From Lumbricus rubellus (lineage: Eukaryota; Annelida; Clitellata; Crassiclitellata; Lumbricidae), in assembly GCA_945859605.1 (NCBI GenBank), contig OX243821.1, positions 16,933,509 through 16,997,508 on the forward strand: a DNA stretch of 64,000 nt, given 5' to 3'. Under the pieces are notes generated by a model. That model had not been told where the DNA came from and did not search any database. It was given only the letters and a program-made list of their open reading frames with translations. The position numbers and the translations under genes are program-made. Shown here piece by piece: positions 20,318 to 31,665 of this stretch (its first letter is position 1; each line of letters begins with the position of its first letter).

Positions 20318-22638
20318 CAGTGGTTCCCAACCTTTTTTTACTTTAGGGCCACGTTTTCTAAGTTGGGGGACACGAGGGCCACTTTTTCTTTGTTGAAGGA
20401 CATTAGACTGCCACAAGGCTAAAATTTAATTAACTAAGAGCGTATATAAAATTGCTATAATTGATTAAAAATAGAATGGGTACTTGTCGGTTAATTCACC
20501 GCCACAGGTTTCGTCTGTCTACCTTGTCGGTTAGTTCACCGCCACAGTTTGCCGTATATTTAGGCCTACGCACTGCGTATATTTACGCACTGGTTTTTAG
20601 TGACGTAATGTAATGGTGACATCCGATTAACTTATAGCACGTGTTTATTTCTTGGACGCCGTCATGAATGCCCTGAATTTCTTAGGAATTTCGGCTTAAG
20701 TTCACAATAAACAAAGCATGCGTTAATTTCTTGCAGCAGCAATGCTGCGAGACAGTGTGCTAGCAATCACCCAATGGTGGGCATACAGAGAGCGCCTCTG
20801 AGTAGATTTCTTGAAGAGGCGCTATATAAATACTCTAAATAAAGAGAAAAAGCATGTGAGGGGCCTAGTTATAATAAACGGGTCCCTATGTTAATCAGGC
20901 CCGCATTAAGGTAGGTGCTAAGGGTGCTGCAGCACCCGGGCCCACAGCTTTAGGGGCCCGCAATTTTGAGGGTCCACATTTTCGAAAATGATGAAATTTC
21001 TTAGCAAGAATGCTGCAACATTAAAAAATACGAGGCCATTCTAAAGTTCTGTCACACATCAGATTTATGAACTCGAACTAATTATTTATAAATTTCTTGA
21101 ACTCGCAGGAATTTACCGTTGCTGTAATACTTTATCTTTGGGAATTATGAGCTAGTAATGGCTAAATTATTTATAAAGAGCGTGAAAAATGCAAAGCAGG
21201 AAATCAACATGTGCATTTTTAGTTTAGGTTTCTACGTCGCAATTTCTCAGCTTCAGTTTGTAGATCACTATGGTCTATAGTCACTCTAGTGTAGGCCTAT
21301 ACCTTACCTAGTGCTTTAGGTCTAAGAAATTTACTAAGAGTAAGAGCCTTAAAGTAAGCTAATAAAGCTATTAGTTAAACATAGGTTTCAATTTTGCAGG
21401 GCAAGTTCCCATCTTGTCCCTATGTGCAGGTGTCCACTTTTAAGATTACGATTATTACCGACTGTGTCTGTGCAAAACCCATGAGCGCGACGAATTATAT
21501 GCCTTGTCAGGGATGCCACTCATAGCTTTTTCTACCTAGATCTATGTTTTTCGGTCTTGTCTAAGTTTCTAGGGTTTTTTCAGGATCTAACCTTCTTCTC
21601 ACGGCGGTTTTTCCGACTTTTTACACATAAAGCAAGACTTTTTAGGTACAAATGCCCAAAAGACGTGAAAATATCGAAAATATTGTGAATACGAACCCCA
21701 AAAATTGTAGATTTTGTAGTGAAAGATGAAAAAAATTTATCAAGAAATTTTTCGAGAAAAGGAGCATATTTTGCCTCGATGAATAAAAATGGTGCTCAGA
21801 AATTTTAATTTCAATCGCGAAAAATCGAGAAATCCATTTATTTTCTCAGAAATTCTCAATCTAGCCTTTTCTAGCCTTTTTCGGCCGGATCTGACCTGCT
21901 TAAAATTGAGAGTGGCATCCCTATGCCTTGTGAACCGTTGGCTGACAAGAGGGGCCCGCAAGATTGTCGCAGCGCCCGGGCCCGCACTAACCTTAATGCG
22001 GGCCTGATGTTAATGAATGACTGCACTAACCCTAACCTAACCCTAACCGACCCTCACGATGCCTAACCTGAACCTAACCAACATTATTGGAGCCCGCTCA
22101 CTATAACAAAGCCCCAATGGTGCTATGTTTAAAGGATCGGCAAGACAGATGGAGAAGTCTTAAGCGTAGCTGTAGGCAAATCATCCCACTGCATACGACA
22201 AGGCACTTGGCTACAAGGATCACGCCTAACTTGCCGACAAAATTAATCATTCTGTTCGTATATTGCTGGTCCAAAGAAATGACGAGCATTCGTTTTTGCG
22301 AGTGTGAACTGGAAATTGCGAAAGAAACGGTAATAGACTGGAATAACTAGGGCACTAGGCCTATCTGCGTGTGGCGGTGAATTAATTTCTGCATGTAAAA
22401 TTTCGTATATAGGGCTTCTGTGTGTGGCGGTGAATTAACCGACAAGTACCATAGAATGTTTTATGTTAAAAAATGTTATTTAAATGTTATTTATAGACGT
22501 CAAAATAAAATAATTTGTAATAGAAAATAATTATGTGTTCTATCGTGCAGTTTGAGTTGTCAATTTTGTCATATATTGTTTTCTTACGCCGAACGGCGGT
22601 CCACTTTTGGCCCGCGGGCCACGTCTTGGGAACCGCTG
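20318..22638. mobile_element. hAT element A (older, 2321 bp)
   Basis: Ends CAGTGGTTCCCAA (20318) and TTGGGAACCGCTG (22638) are imperfect inverted repeats. Flanking octamers CTTCAAAG (20310-20317) and CTCCAAAG (22639-22646) match 7 of 8, and the interrupted LINE reads across them. No transposase frame is seen. It contains hAT B. Confidence 0.8.
20896..22006. mobile_element. hAT element B (1111 bp, nested in hAT A)
   Basis: Terminal inverted repeats CAGGCCCGCATTAAGGT / ACCTTAATGCGGGCCTG, with a subterminal GCAGCACCCGGGCCC block mirrored at the right end. Perfect 8-bp target duplication ATGTTAAT at 20888-20895 and 22007-22014. Nonautonomous. Confidence 0.92.
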
Positions 22639-22910
22639 CTCCAAAGCATTTGATTCAGTTTAGCACTCTGCCCTTTTTGACAAAATTTCCACTCTAGATA
22701 TCCCAGACCAATCTAAAACTGGCTAGTTGAATATCACCTTGAACGCTCACACCTCACTATATTCAAATGTCACACCTCATCTCTCCTCCCAATTAATGCT
22801 AATATAGTTCTAGGACCTACCAACTTCTCCATTACTGGTTCCGACCTGCATCCTGCTCAACCACTTAATTTCATGCTCAAATTTGCTGATGACACTCACC
22901 TCCTTACAGG

Positions 22911-23519
22911 GGTGTCACGACAACTCGTCTAACGACAACTCGTCTAACGACAAGTGGTCTCCGGACAATTCGTCTAACGACAACTGGTCTACTGACAACT
23001 TATCTAACGCTTGAGAAATGGAAGCTGGATGAAAGTTTTTAGAGGTGAAATGGAGGTTGGATTGATGAAAAAACGCAAGAGAAATGGAATCTGGATGATG
23101 GTTCTCTTACAGGTGAAATAGAAGCTGGATTGACGAAAATAACGCATGATAAATAAAAGCAGGATGAAGGTATTTCTAGATCTGAAATGGAAGCTGGATT
23201 GATAAGAAAACCGCTTAAGTAATGGAAGCTGGATGAGGGTATTTTTTATATATGAAATAGAAGCTGGATTGACTAAAATAACAGGCGAGAAATAGAAGCT
23301 GGATGAAGGTATTTTTAGATTTGAAGTAGAAATGGGTGCATGTTGGAATACATGAATGAAAATCATCAATCCAGCTTCCATTTAAGCAAAAAACCATGTT
23401 CGTAAATCCAGCTTCTATTTCATCAACACTATTCGTCAGTAGACCAGTTGTCGTTAGACCAATTGTCCGGAGACGAGTTGTCGTTAGACGAGTTGTCGGT
23501 AGACCAGTTGTCGTGGAAC
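22911..23519. mobile_element. MULE-like MITE with ~85-bp inverted ends
   Basis: The ends are built from repeated CGACAACTCGTCTAA-type units and mirror each other over about 85 bp. A 9-bp duplication CCTTACAGG flanks it (22902-22910, 23520-23528), which is the size made by Mutator-like transposases. The interior holds about five ~64-bp units with GAAGCTGGATTGA. No transposase. Confidence 0.8.
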
Positions 23520-24290
23520 CCTTACAGGATCCACTCAGGCTCATACCATTTCATCTTAACTGCACTTGATCTCCGCTTGGGCTTCTGCCGATAACCTCAC
23601 CCTTAATAGCTCTAAATCTAAAGAAATGATCATTTTCCGCCCCCGTCACCAAACTGACCCTCTTCCACCATTACCCAATATCACCCGAGATAAAACTAGG
23701 AAGATAATGGGTGTCATCCTTCAAGATAACCTCAAACTCACAGCCCATATCGACCACCTTACAGCCACCTGCTCCTCCTCTTTCTATGCTATCAGAAAAC
23801 TCAAAACCCTATCCATAAAGTTACCAAAGCCACTACCGCAGCTAAATTACTTTATGCCTCCCCATCCTGTTGGGGTTTCACCCTGGCTTCCGATAAAGAA
23901 CGCCTTGAAAAACTCATAAAAAGAGCTAAACGCCTAAGATATCTAGAGCAAACCTTTCCAACAATCACCGAACTTTCCAACAGAGCTGATGGAAAACTCC
24001 TCTTCTCCATTTTACACAATCCCAAGCATGTACTTCACCAACTCGTATACCTCCACTCCGACCCCCCCTCCTCTCATCAATTAAGACCTAGAGCACACAA
24101 CCCCATTCTCCCACCAAAGGACAACTCTCAATTTATTCCACGATCAATATATAAAAATATTTACTGGATTATTCTAAGACTATCGAACTGTAATTTAATT
24201 ATTCATTATCACTCTTGTTAACATTTCTGCGTTATTGTCAGATTGTTTTTTCTTAATAAAACGAATATACGATAAACTTTATAATTTAGG

Positions 24291-27200
24291 ATGACGGACT
24301 GTGCACTGTGTGCGGATAGATCGAGAGACGAAGAACTGGTCTCTACTTTCATCGTCGCCACATGTCGTCTGCTTCCAAAGTCTTTTTTCGCTCCATTTGA
24401 TCACATGCATGACTTAGTGCCGATGGAATCGGATGGCACTCCACAAAAGACTAACATGTATACGGTTTGGTGTGGCAGCGCTGTGGAGTTCTATATCCGA
24501 CCGCTGAATACATGTATTGGCGATACTGATGAATTATTCGTCCAAGCAGACCAACTAGCTTTCAGTGGTGAGTCTGTTGTGCTGCCAATTGACAAGAGTG
24601 GTCTTTGCGACACGATCGATTGTCTAGAGATAGAACCATGCCAGAAGTGCCCTGGCTTTGTTCGACTACGATTTTTGGGTAAAATGACCTTTAATTGGAG
24701 ATATAAGAAGTACGAATTCAGCCAGACAGCTCTTACACATAAATTCATGATTTCAAACAACAATATATATCTTTCAAATGGGCGTCCCCGTTGCACTCGT
24801 GTGCGAAATGCTTTGCCAAACCTTAGAAGCGGCCCAGCAATTATACTTCAGGGAGAAATAGCACCTGGTTTGTTTGCCCAAAGTGATATTGTCTATAGCG
24901 TCTGGTGTCCTCAGTGGCCTAATGCAGCCGAAGGTTGGCCCAAACGACCTAGGAATAATGGATGGCCGACGACTGATACAATCGCCGAGGTTGTACAAAA
25001 CGGTTGTCATGTTGTCTACGTTCAGCATCGTTCCTGCAGAGACGATATACTACAGTGGAGATTTTCATTCTCCATGGCTGAGGTAATTCTACTCCAAAGC
25101 TGGACTCCCATTCAGCAGATCGTCTATCATCTGTTGCGATTCTTCGCAAAGAGAGAATTAATTCAAAAGGATTGTCTGAAGGAAGACGAGGTCCTCTGTC
25201 CCTACCATATTAAGACGTTGATGTTGTGGACTTGTGAAGAGATGTCGCCGGAATGGTGGAATACTTCTTCTGTTATTAAGATCTGCTGCGAGTTGCTAAA
25301 AAAAATTTCAGAATGGCTAAAGAAAGGAGACTATCCGAACTACTTTATCCCTGAAGCAAATTTATTTCATGAACCATCGCACTCAACTATTATAGACAGC
25401 ACTAAAAAACGACTTAACGAATACCTAGATTCTGTGATTCTTTGTCATTGGTTTGACGAAAATTACATTGAGTTTTTCATTCGGAGAAATAATATAAAAA
25501 TTGCAGACACGATGGAACCCATGCCACATTTTGTGAATTTTACGCTGCCTCTTTTAGAATTCTGGAAAACAAATGAAGCAGAAACATTAGACGTCTTAGT
25601 TTTTACCACGTTCAGATATTCTCATACGACAACAAGATACTCTCAAAGAAATACTATACAGACAGGATGCAATTTCGGAATGCGCCAGATCTTCACAGGA
25701 GGATATCGTTTAATATGTCTAAATTTGATGAGAAACAGTTTCTTGTCAGATCTACCAACAATACAGAACGTCTCATGTCTCACGTACTATGACATCGTTC
25801 TGCATATTTTGAATGCCGCATACGGCATTGGTCGCAGAGAAATTTCATGGCATAACGGGCTCTCTGTGGAAATTGCCAAACAATTACAATGCAACCCAAA
25901 AATGTAAAATCTATGCATCATAACTTTCCGATAGCCGTCACGCTTTCCGAAAGTGTTCACAGCAGTCGGCTTCAACTCATACGAGCCCAAGATATCATGA
26001 TCAATTTAACTGGATCAAATAATCGTTCAGAATTTCAACTCATGTCTGTCCTATCAAAAGAATGTCTTAGAAAATCCGTAGAATATGGCGCATTTGAATC
26101 CAATGGTATTTCTCTTGCAGCTTTGGCCTATCTTGCGTCCCTCCATTTTGCCGAATCAGAATATCAAGAAGCAATACGTTTATGCTTGGCAGTTCTCGAA
26201 GATCATTCTGCTCCAGAGCAGGCCCGGATTAACCACGGTGCTGATTGTGCTGCAGCACAGGGCCCCAAGTTTCTGTGGGGCCCCCAAATTGTAAAAGTCA
26301 AAAATAAATAAAGTGAGGATTCAGGAAAGAAACAGTGCAAATTGCAATGCATTATGCTTAGCAATCATAGTTATGGCTAGATAGTAAATATATAACCAAA
26401 AAATGTCATAGCATATGATGACGTCACTTTGATGTATCCCTCTCAAACTGTAGGAGCCACTGATAACTTTTGTGGAGGAAATGCGAGAGACTTTCGATGA
26501 TATAGAGAAGAAGACCCAGGATTACGTGGATAATCACCAATATACGAAATTCGAACCATGGGCGGTGGGCGGAGTTTATAAGAAGGTAAAAGAGAGGGGG
26601 GGGCTAAGCCTCCAAGAAGGTCCAGAGTAATATTTTTTGCCATGAAAATGGTATCTTTTCCCGGGCTTAGCCCCCCCAGAAGGCCCTGGGCCAGACTCGA
26701 AAATATATGCGGAATTTTTTTTTCCAACGAACCGAAACTTCAATCTCATGACTAAAAAGGTCATTTTTTGACGAAGAAAATAGTATGGTGTTATGAGATT
26801 TCGACCTGATGACTAAAAAAGTTTATCAACTTTTTGTGCCGAGGACAAAAAAATTCTGCACCGCTCACTCTCGACTAAGTTTCCACCCCAACCTAAGACC
26901 AAGTTTCCCCTTCCCCCCCCCCCCCCCCAAGAACGGAAACCAAACTCCACCCGTCAGTGCGTGAGTCGTGAGCTCGTGACAATTGTCCTATCTACTTCTT
27001 ATGTGCTGTAAAGTTCAACAAATTGTGTTTCGGGTTATTGTAGGCCTATGTCTGCCTGGCTTCTTAAAATTGTAAGGGGCCCCGTCATTCAATCAGCACA
27101 GGGCCCCCAAAACTGTAGATCCGGGCCTGCTCCAGAGGAAATAACTGAAATATTGAATGCAGGTTGTCTGCTGTTTATTGACGATATCGCAAGAATTGTT

Positions 27201-28145
27201 GGATTGCGTATGCTCCACAAGAAGATTACTAGCAGTAAACCTAATCTTCATTGCATTGGTAATCGGATATATACTGATATGCGTCTTTCGCCAAAAGAGT
27301 TTGCCCATTATATATCTGCAATATCTGATCAAAAGGCATCGAAGCAACTTTATTTTTCGCATTGTGAACCACAATCAGCATTTCCTATGGACAAGTATTT
27401 GAAGACTGTTTTAAAGCCACAATTTGCTGTTTCGAGGAAGTTTAATAATTTCAATGCTGTCAGACAGATAACTTATCGCCGCGAGGACATATTCACGGAG
27501 ATCAGGACTACATGTGCGAATGATTTATTGGTTAAAGCAAGAGTAAATGATGTTTTAATGGAATTTGTTTCGGAAAATATGACAACATTTTACAATGCCA
27601 TTCGCAAAGACTTCGGCATCCAATGCAATACAGCTGACTGCTATCGTGCTTTGCACCTTTACAAATGTGGGAAATACGATGAAGCATTGCATTTATGCGA
27701 GCGTATTCTCCATGAGTCTGATCTACAGAGCAATTTGAAGGAATTTTCATTTGCGAATGTTTTACTGATACCTCCGATCGACTCCTTTTTCGATCGAGAC
27801 GTTCAATCTTTGTTGGGTCTTCACACACTTTTCTATTACTTATCTCCTAGGAATGACGACATGAAGGAAGCCGAGATAGATGACGAATCAACGTTTGAGC
27901 AATGTTTTGCTCGACTCGTCTATGATTATGGCTGTGGTCTCGTCTTTTTTCTCGGATATAAAACCACTAAATGCTCCTACTTTCTTGGAAGACATTTTCT
28001 TGCAAGATATTTGAAAGTGAGATGTTGCATCGACTGTAATCATCCATACATCAAAGCAATTTATGAATTCGCTGCTCAGAAAATTAATCTTCCGTTTGAA
28101 CACATCATTCGCTGGTTTCTTCTGCGAAAACTTCGTTTCAGTTAG
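24291..28145 (+). pseudogene. Mab-21/cGAS-like receptor with TPR-like half, copy 2, broken
   Basis: The frame from ATG 24291 encodes a nucleotidyltransferase core: G-S at residues 62-63, D78-T-D80, and a third acid D199 in S-D-I-V-Y-S-V-W-C-P-Q-W-P, so all three metal-binding positions of the cGAS/Mab-21 fold are present. The W-P-x3-A...R-P-R-x2-G-W-P signature follows, then the helical C-terminal domain. A 1-bp deletion near 25880-25888 relative to copy 1 shifts the frame to a stop at 25905. The shifted frame continues (25889 onward) until a 911-bp hAT at 26219-27129, then resumes to a TAG at 28143-28145. TPR-like pairs lie near 27650-27710. AATAAA is at 28190. The base before ATG is an AG, so an upstream exon is possible; a LINE ends just upstream. 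Copy 2 also has 4 extra codons (about 25930) compared with copy 1. Confidence 0.88.
26219..27129. mobile_element. hAT element C (911 bp) inside Mab-21 copy 2
   Basis: Ends CAGGCCCGGATT / ATCCGGGCCTG; perfect 8-bp duplication CTCCAGAG at 26211-26218 and 27130-27137. The host frame is restored by joining across one copy of the octamer. No transposase. It contains a ~19-bp C homopolymer near 26912. Confidence 0.95.
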
Positions 28146-28189
28146 AAAGTATTTAAATTATTTCACCGCTTCAGTGAATCAATTTTTTC

Positions 28190-28195
28190 AATAAA
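28190..28195 (+). promoter_or_regulatory. polyadenylation signal of Mab-21 copy 2
   Basis: AATAAA 45 bases after the stop codon, just before the LINE starts. Confidence 0.6.
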
Positions 28196-29090
28196 TGCTG
28201 CCATGCTTCTGACTTTGTTGCGACTGTCCTGGCAATGAGCCTCGCCATAGAAACCTTGAGGACTTGGATGTCGTCTAATCGACTCCTCCTTAACTCTTTA
28301 AAATCTCTATTCATTTGGCTAGGTACTCGCCAGCAGCTGGCAAAGTTCGACACGACAACCATTCCTGATACCTTTCCTGATTTTGTCATGATCGCGTCTT
28401 GCGCTCTGCAGCCCGCCTTATTGGCCGTGGGGCGCGGTGGTCTAGTGGTGGCGTCGTTGCCTTGGAGCCGGAAGGTCCGAGGTTCGAATCCACCCTCAAC
28501 CGCGTAGGGACCTTGGGCAAGTCCTTCACTTACAATTGCTCAGCGCTTCGGTGTGAAACTCCGATGCAGTGTCCGCTCTGCATCGGGAGCGCCTCTGAGT
28601 AGAGAGAGCTTGAAGGGGCGCTATAACAAGTGCACATACAAACAAACATACAAACATCCAAATTCAGCCACATCTCCAGCTATATGCGTGACGTACTCCA
28701 CTGGCTCCAACTCAAGCAGCGAATTGAGTATAGGATTCCTACTCTAGTCTGGCGCTGCATGCTAGGCCTTGCTCCTGCCTACCTTTGTGAGTTTTGTAGC
28801 CCTAATCTTAGTTCACGCCATTTAAGCTCCCATCGTTCGACATAACAAAGTCTGCTCTCAGTCCCTTTTGCTCGTACTTCCACTATGCAGAACCGTGCTT
28901 TCTCGGTGGTAGCGCCCTCAACCTGGAATGGTCTTCCTCTGATGCTCCGCTCTCTTTTTAAAAATCCTTCTCAAGCTTTCCTCTCTCATCTTAAGACAGT
29001 TTTATTTAACCTCGCTGAGGTTTAGAGCGCCTCTGAATAACCCCCTCGAAGAGGCTCTATATAAATGCATAATTGCATATAAGGAATAAT
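28196..29090 (+). pseudogene. CR1/L2-like LINE fragment carrying a SINE
   Basis: Pieces of the same family as 11319-12520: E-T-L-R-T-W-M-S-S-N-R-L (28245-28285), then after the SINE, W-L-Q-L-K-Q-R-I-E-Y and W-N-G-L-P. The tail is CGCCTCTGAATAAC...GAGGCTCTATATAAATGC. Frames are broken. Confidence 0.8.
28429..28668 (+). mobile_element. tRNA-derived SINE with LINE-like tail
   Basis: tRNA-like head: A box in GGTGGTCTAGTGGTGG (28437-28450), B box GGTTCGAATCC (28481-28491). A unique body follows, then the tail GGAGCGCCTCTGAGTAG...GAAGGGGCGCTATA shared with the LINE family, and an ACAA-rich end. It interrupts the LINE between sequences that are contiguous near 12080-12105. Confidence 0.88.
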
Positions 29091-29390
29091 CTATCGAGTG
29101 GTGACGATTTAGCCATACATTACACTGGCTAGGTGTCGCCGCTATTGGTAATGTTACACGGTATTCACCAGGTGTCACCACACGCCAAGCCTTCCATCAA
29201 AGTCTGAACACAGCTGCAGGGAGGCTGAAGAAAAAAGTAGGAGCCAGAGGCGGATACAGAACTTTGCGAAGGGGGGGGGTCCGAAATTTTTACCTTGGGT
29301 CGGAAAATGTTTCGTTGATCTTTGGCCGAATAAGCCGATGACCTTTTCTGTTATTCGGTCAAAATGTCTTGGAAATATACCAAATTTCCA
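29091..29390. repeat. repeat shared with 12521-12830
   Basis: Same order and orientation as after the 11.3-kb LINE; about 85-90% similar by eye. Confidence 0.7.
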
Positions 29391-29393
29391 TTC

Positions 29394-29600
29394 CAAAATA
29401 GCTGATGACCTTTTTTAGTCCTTTGATCAAAATGTCTTGGAAATATACCAAATTTCCATTCCAAAATAGCTGATGACCTTTTTTAGTCCTTTGATCAAAA
29501 TGTCTTGGAAATATACCAAATTTCCATTCCAAAATAGCTGATGACCTTTTTTAGTCCTTTGATCAAAATGTCTTGAAAATTTGAAAATGTAGGGCCTACC
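29394..29600. repeat. 68-bp tandem repeat, three units
   Basis: Unit starts at 29401, 29469 and 29537 (GCTGATGACCTTTTTTAGTC) are almost identical. An older diverged unit precedes them at 29335. Confidence 0.9.
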
Positions 29601-29674
29601 GGTACCAAATTTGAAAATACACCACGAAAAATTCCATAAAAATTCCGGCTGTCTAGTGGCAACGACCAGGGCAG

Positions 29675-29762
29675 AGATAGCTGAGTAGTTCCTTGCAGAG
29701 GCGCTATATAAATGCTTGAATGAATGAATGAATGAATGAATGAATGAATGAATGAATGAATT
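29675..29762 (+). mobile_element. LINE/SINE tail with (GAAT)n
   Basis: TTGCAGAGGCGCTATATAAATGC followed by about ten GAAT units, typical of the 3' end of this LINE family. No more of the element is recognisable. Confidence 0.6.
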
Positions 29763-30009
29763 TTCACCAGATCTTTTCCTCTGGATTGCTCCGTGTTGTA
29801 GCACCGCCAGCAGATAACAAAGCATATTCTCCTAAATGTTCACAAAATTAATGTCTCTTGTGCGGAAAGAAAAGCATGATTGATATACTAAGCGCCGGTG
29901 CTTATAGTAGTAGGACGATCACCGACGACATCAAAGGCATGGAGTTATTTTAGGCTCAGTTGAAGCATAAGTTCTTTGCGTACGAGCTTATTGATCTTTG
30001 GATCACAAG
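29763..30009. other. no recognised feature
   Basis: Spacer before the ACAG tract; nothing identified. Confidence 0.4.
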
Positions 30010-30012
30010 TGG

Positions 30013-30069
<57 letters not shown>

Positions 30070-30480
30070 TACAGATAGATAGACATACAAACAGACAGAC
30101 AGAAAAACAGACAGACCTACATACATATAGATATACAGTCACACCAACGTACTGATAGACGGACAGGCTACATATGTAGGCAGACAGACAGACATACAGA
30201 TATACAAAACAGAGAAACATGGAGATGCACAAAGGGCGATAGAAAGTGAGACAGACATATAGGAAGAGACATGCAAAGCGAACGAGAGACGCAGAGAATG
30301 AGAAAGACAGACAGACAGACAGACAGACAAATAGACAATCTGAGACAGTGTTGGAAAGAAAGAGACAGAAAAATACACAGAAAAAGATCAACATACAGAC
30401 ACACAAGCAGCCAGTCAGCCAGACAGGCAGACAGATTGAGAGAGCGTTTGAAAGAAGGACACAGACAGACACACCTACAT
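30010..30480. repeat. degenerate (ACAG)n tract
   Basis: A pure run at 30012-30067, then variants (ACAT, AGAC, GAGAC) for 400 bases. Serine/cysteine-rich frames on the other strand are not genes. Confidence 0.9.
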
Positions 30481-30659
30481 ACATATGATTGCCCGTCACT
30501 GATTTCGCACTGTAATTATATTGCCACAAATTGGCAAAGGGCAGAAATTGCATGCCAAGCAAGAATTGAGGGCTATGTCCTTCGAGCTGTTTTTATGATA
30601 ATAGATCTGTCTCTTCTTGTCCTCGTTCTATTTGCTTTCCGCTCGTCCTTGCGTTTCGT

Positions 30660-31100
30660 CCGGAACTGATGTCTGCTCATTTTTATTTCTGTCTGATTGT
30701 CTTTTTGTCTGCTTAATCTCTCTCTCTGACTCTTCTAATATCTCTACTCGTGAATGTCTTCATAAATCTATATGGATATATATATATAATGTATGTAGGC
30801 CTACATATATTATACTTTGTATGTCCTTCTGGATATATATTTATATATATATATATGTCCTTCTGGATTATTAGCATTAGCATATAATATTATGTCCTTT
30901 TATCTGTCGATTTGTCTGTTTGTCTCGCTGTATATCTGTCTCTTTGCATATCCATATGATAGTCAGTCTGTCTGTCTGTCTGTCCGTCCGTCTGTCCATC
31001 TGTCCATCCCTTCATCTATCCATTCATTTATCCATCCGTCCGTTCGTCCGTCCGTCCATTCACCCATATTTCTGTCTGTCTGTCTGTCTGTTGTCCTTCT
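30660..31100. repeat. degenerate (CTGT)n/(CCAT)n tract
   Basis: CTGT, CCGT and CCAT-type tetranucleotides with a short TATA run at 30776-30860. Complementary in strand to the ACAG tract. Confidence 0.85.
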
Positions 31101-31129
31101 ATCCATACTTTATCGTTCTTCTACCTCCC

Positions 31130-31270
31130 TCTCATTTCCTCTTCATCTTCTTCCGCCTCTTCCTCTCCTCCTCCTTCTCCTCCTCATGCTCCTCTTCCTC
31201 TTCCTCTTCCTCTTTCTTTTCCTTTTCCTCTTCCTCTTCCTCTTCCTCTTCCTCGTCCTCCTTCTCTCCT
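31130..31270. repeat. pyrimidine tract (TCC/TTCC)n
   Basis: About 140 bases almost wholly C and T on the plus strand, with CTCTTC repeats; mirror symmetry makes triplex (H-DNA) formation possible. Confidence 0.85.
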
Positions 31271-31665
31271 TTCCGACCTCAATCTATAGATTCTACAGTT
31301 TTGACGGCATTTTCCATCCATTCATGCGTCAATTTTTGTCTCCCGTTTTCTTTCGCCTCCCTTTTAGAACAAACGACTTGACCCCATCATCCTTAAAACG
31401 ACATATCATTCTTTACCGGATCAACAGCCACATTGACTACCCCCACACCCTCCACCCATATCGTCCAACCTTCCTGTGTCCAGTTGGGGTAACTAGGGGC
31501 ATAGGAATATTATCATTGCTCTGCTTGCAAAGCAACGATGTTCAAAGTGCGGCGTTGCTTCCATTTATCGCTCAATTCATTCTCTTCTAGTCTGCATAAA
31601 CAAGCAATTTGCAAGAACGCATGAAACACAAGTCTACCAAAACAATCGCCGAGGTCTATCTCTGT
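31271..31665. other. no recognised feature
   Basis: Unique-looking pyrimidine-biased sequence between repeat tracts. Frames crossing it extend from the repeats and have no recognisable domain. Confidence 0.4.

Larger units (their letters stand above)
20289..24190 (+). pseudogene. LINE reverse transcriptase split by three transposon insertions
   Basis: RT motif A is split: D-F-F-K lies at 20306-20317 and A-F-D-S-V resumes at 22647, with hAT-A between them. Motif C (L-K-F-A-D-D-T-H-L) is at 22875-22905, directly before a MULE-like element. The C-terminal part resumes at 23529 (A-S-A-D-N-L-T-L-N) and runs, with frameshifts, to about 24190. The type is CR1/jockey-like. It ends ~100 bases before the Mab-21 copy 2 start. 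Confidence 0.8.

Noticed and set aside
28429..28520. Possible tRNA gene
   Set aside because: A and B boxes are present but no cloverleaf closes, and the same head-body-tail occurs in inverted copies; it is a SINE head.
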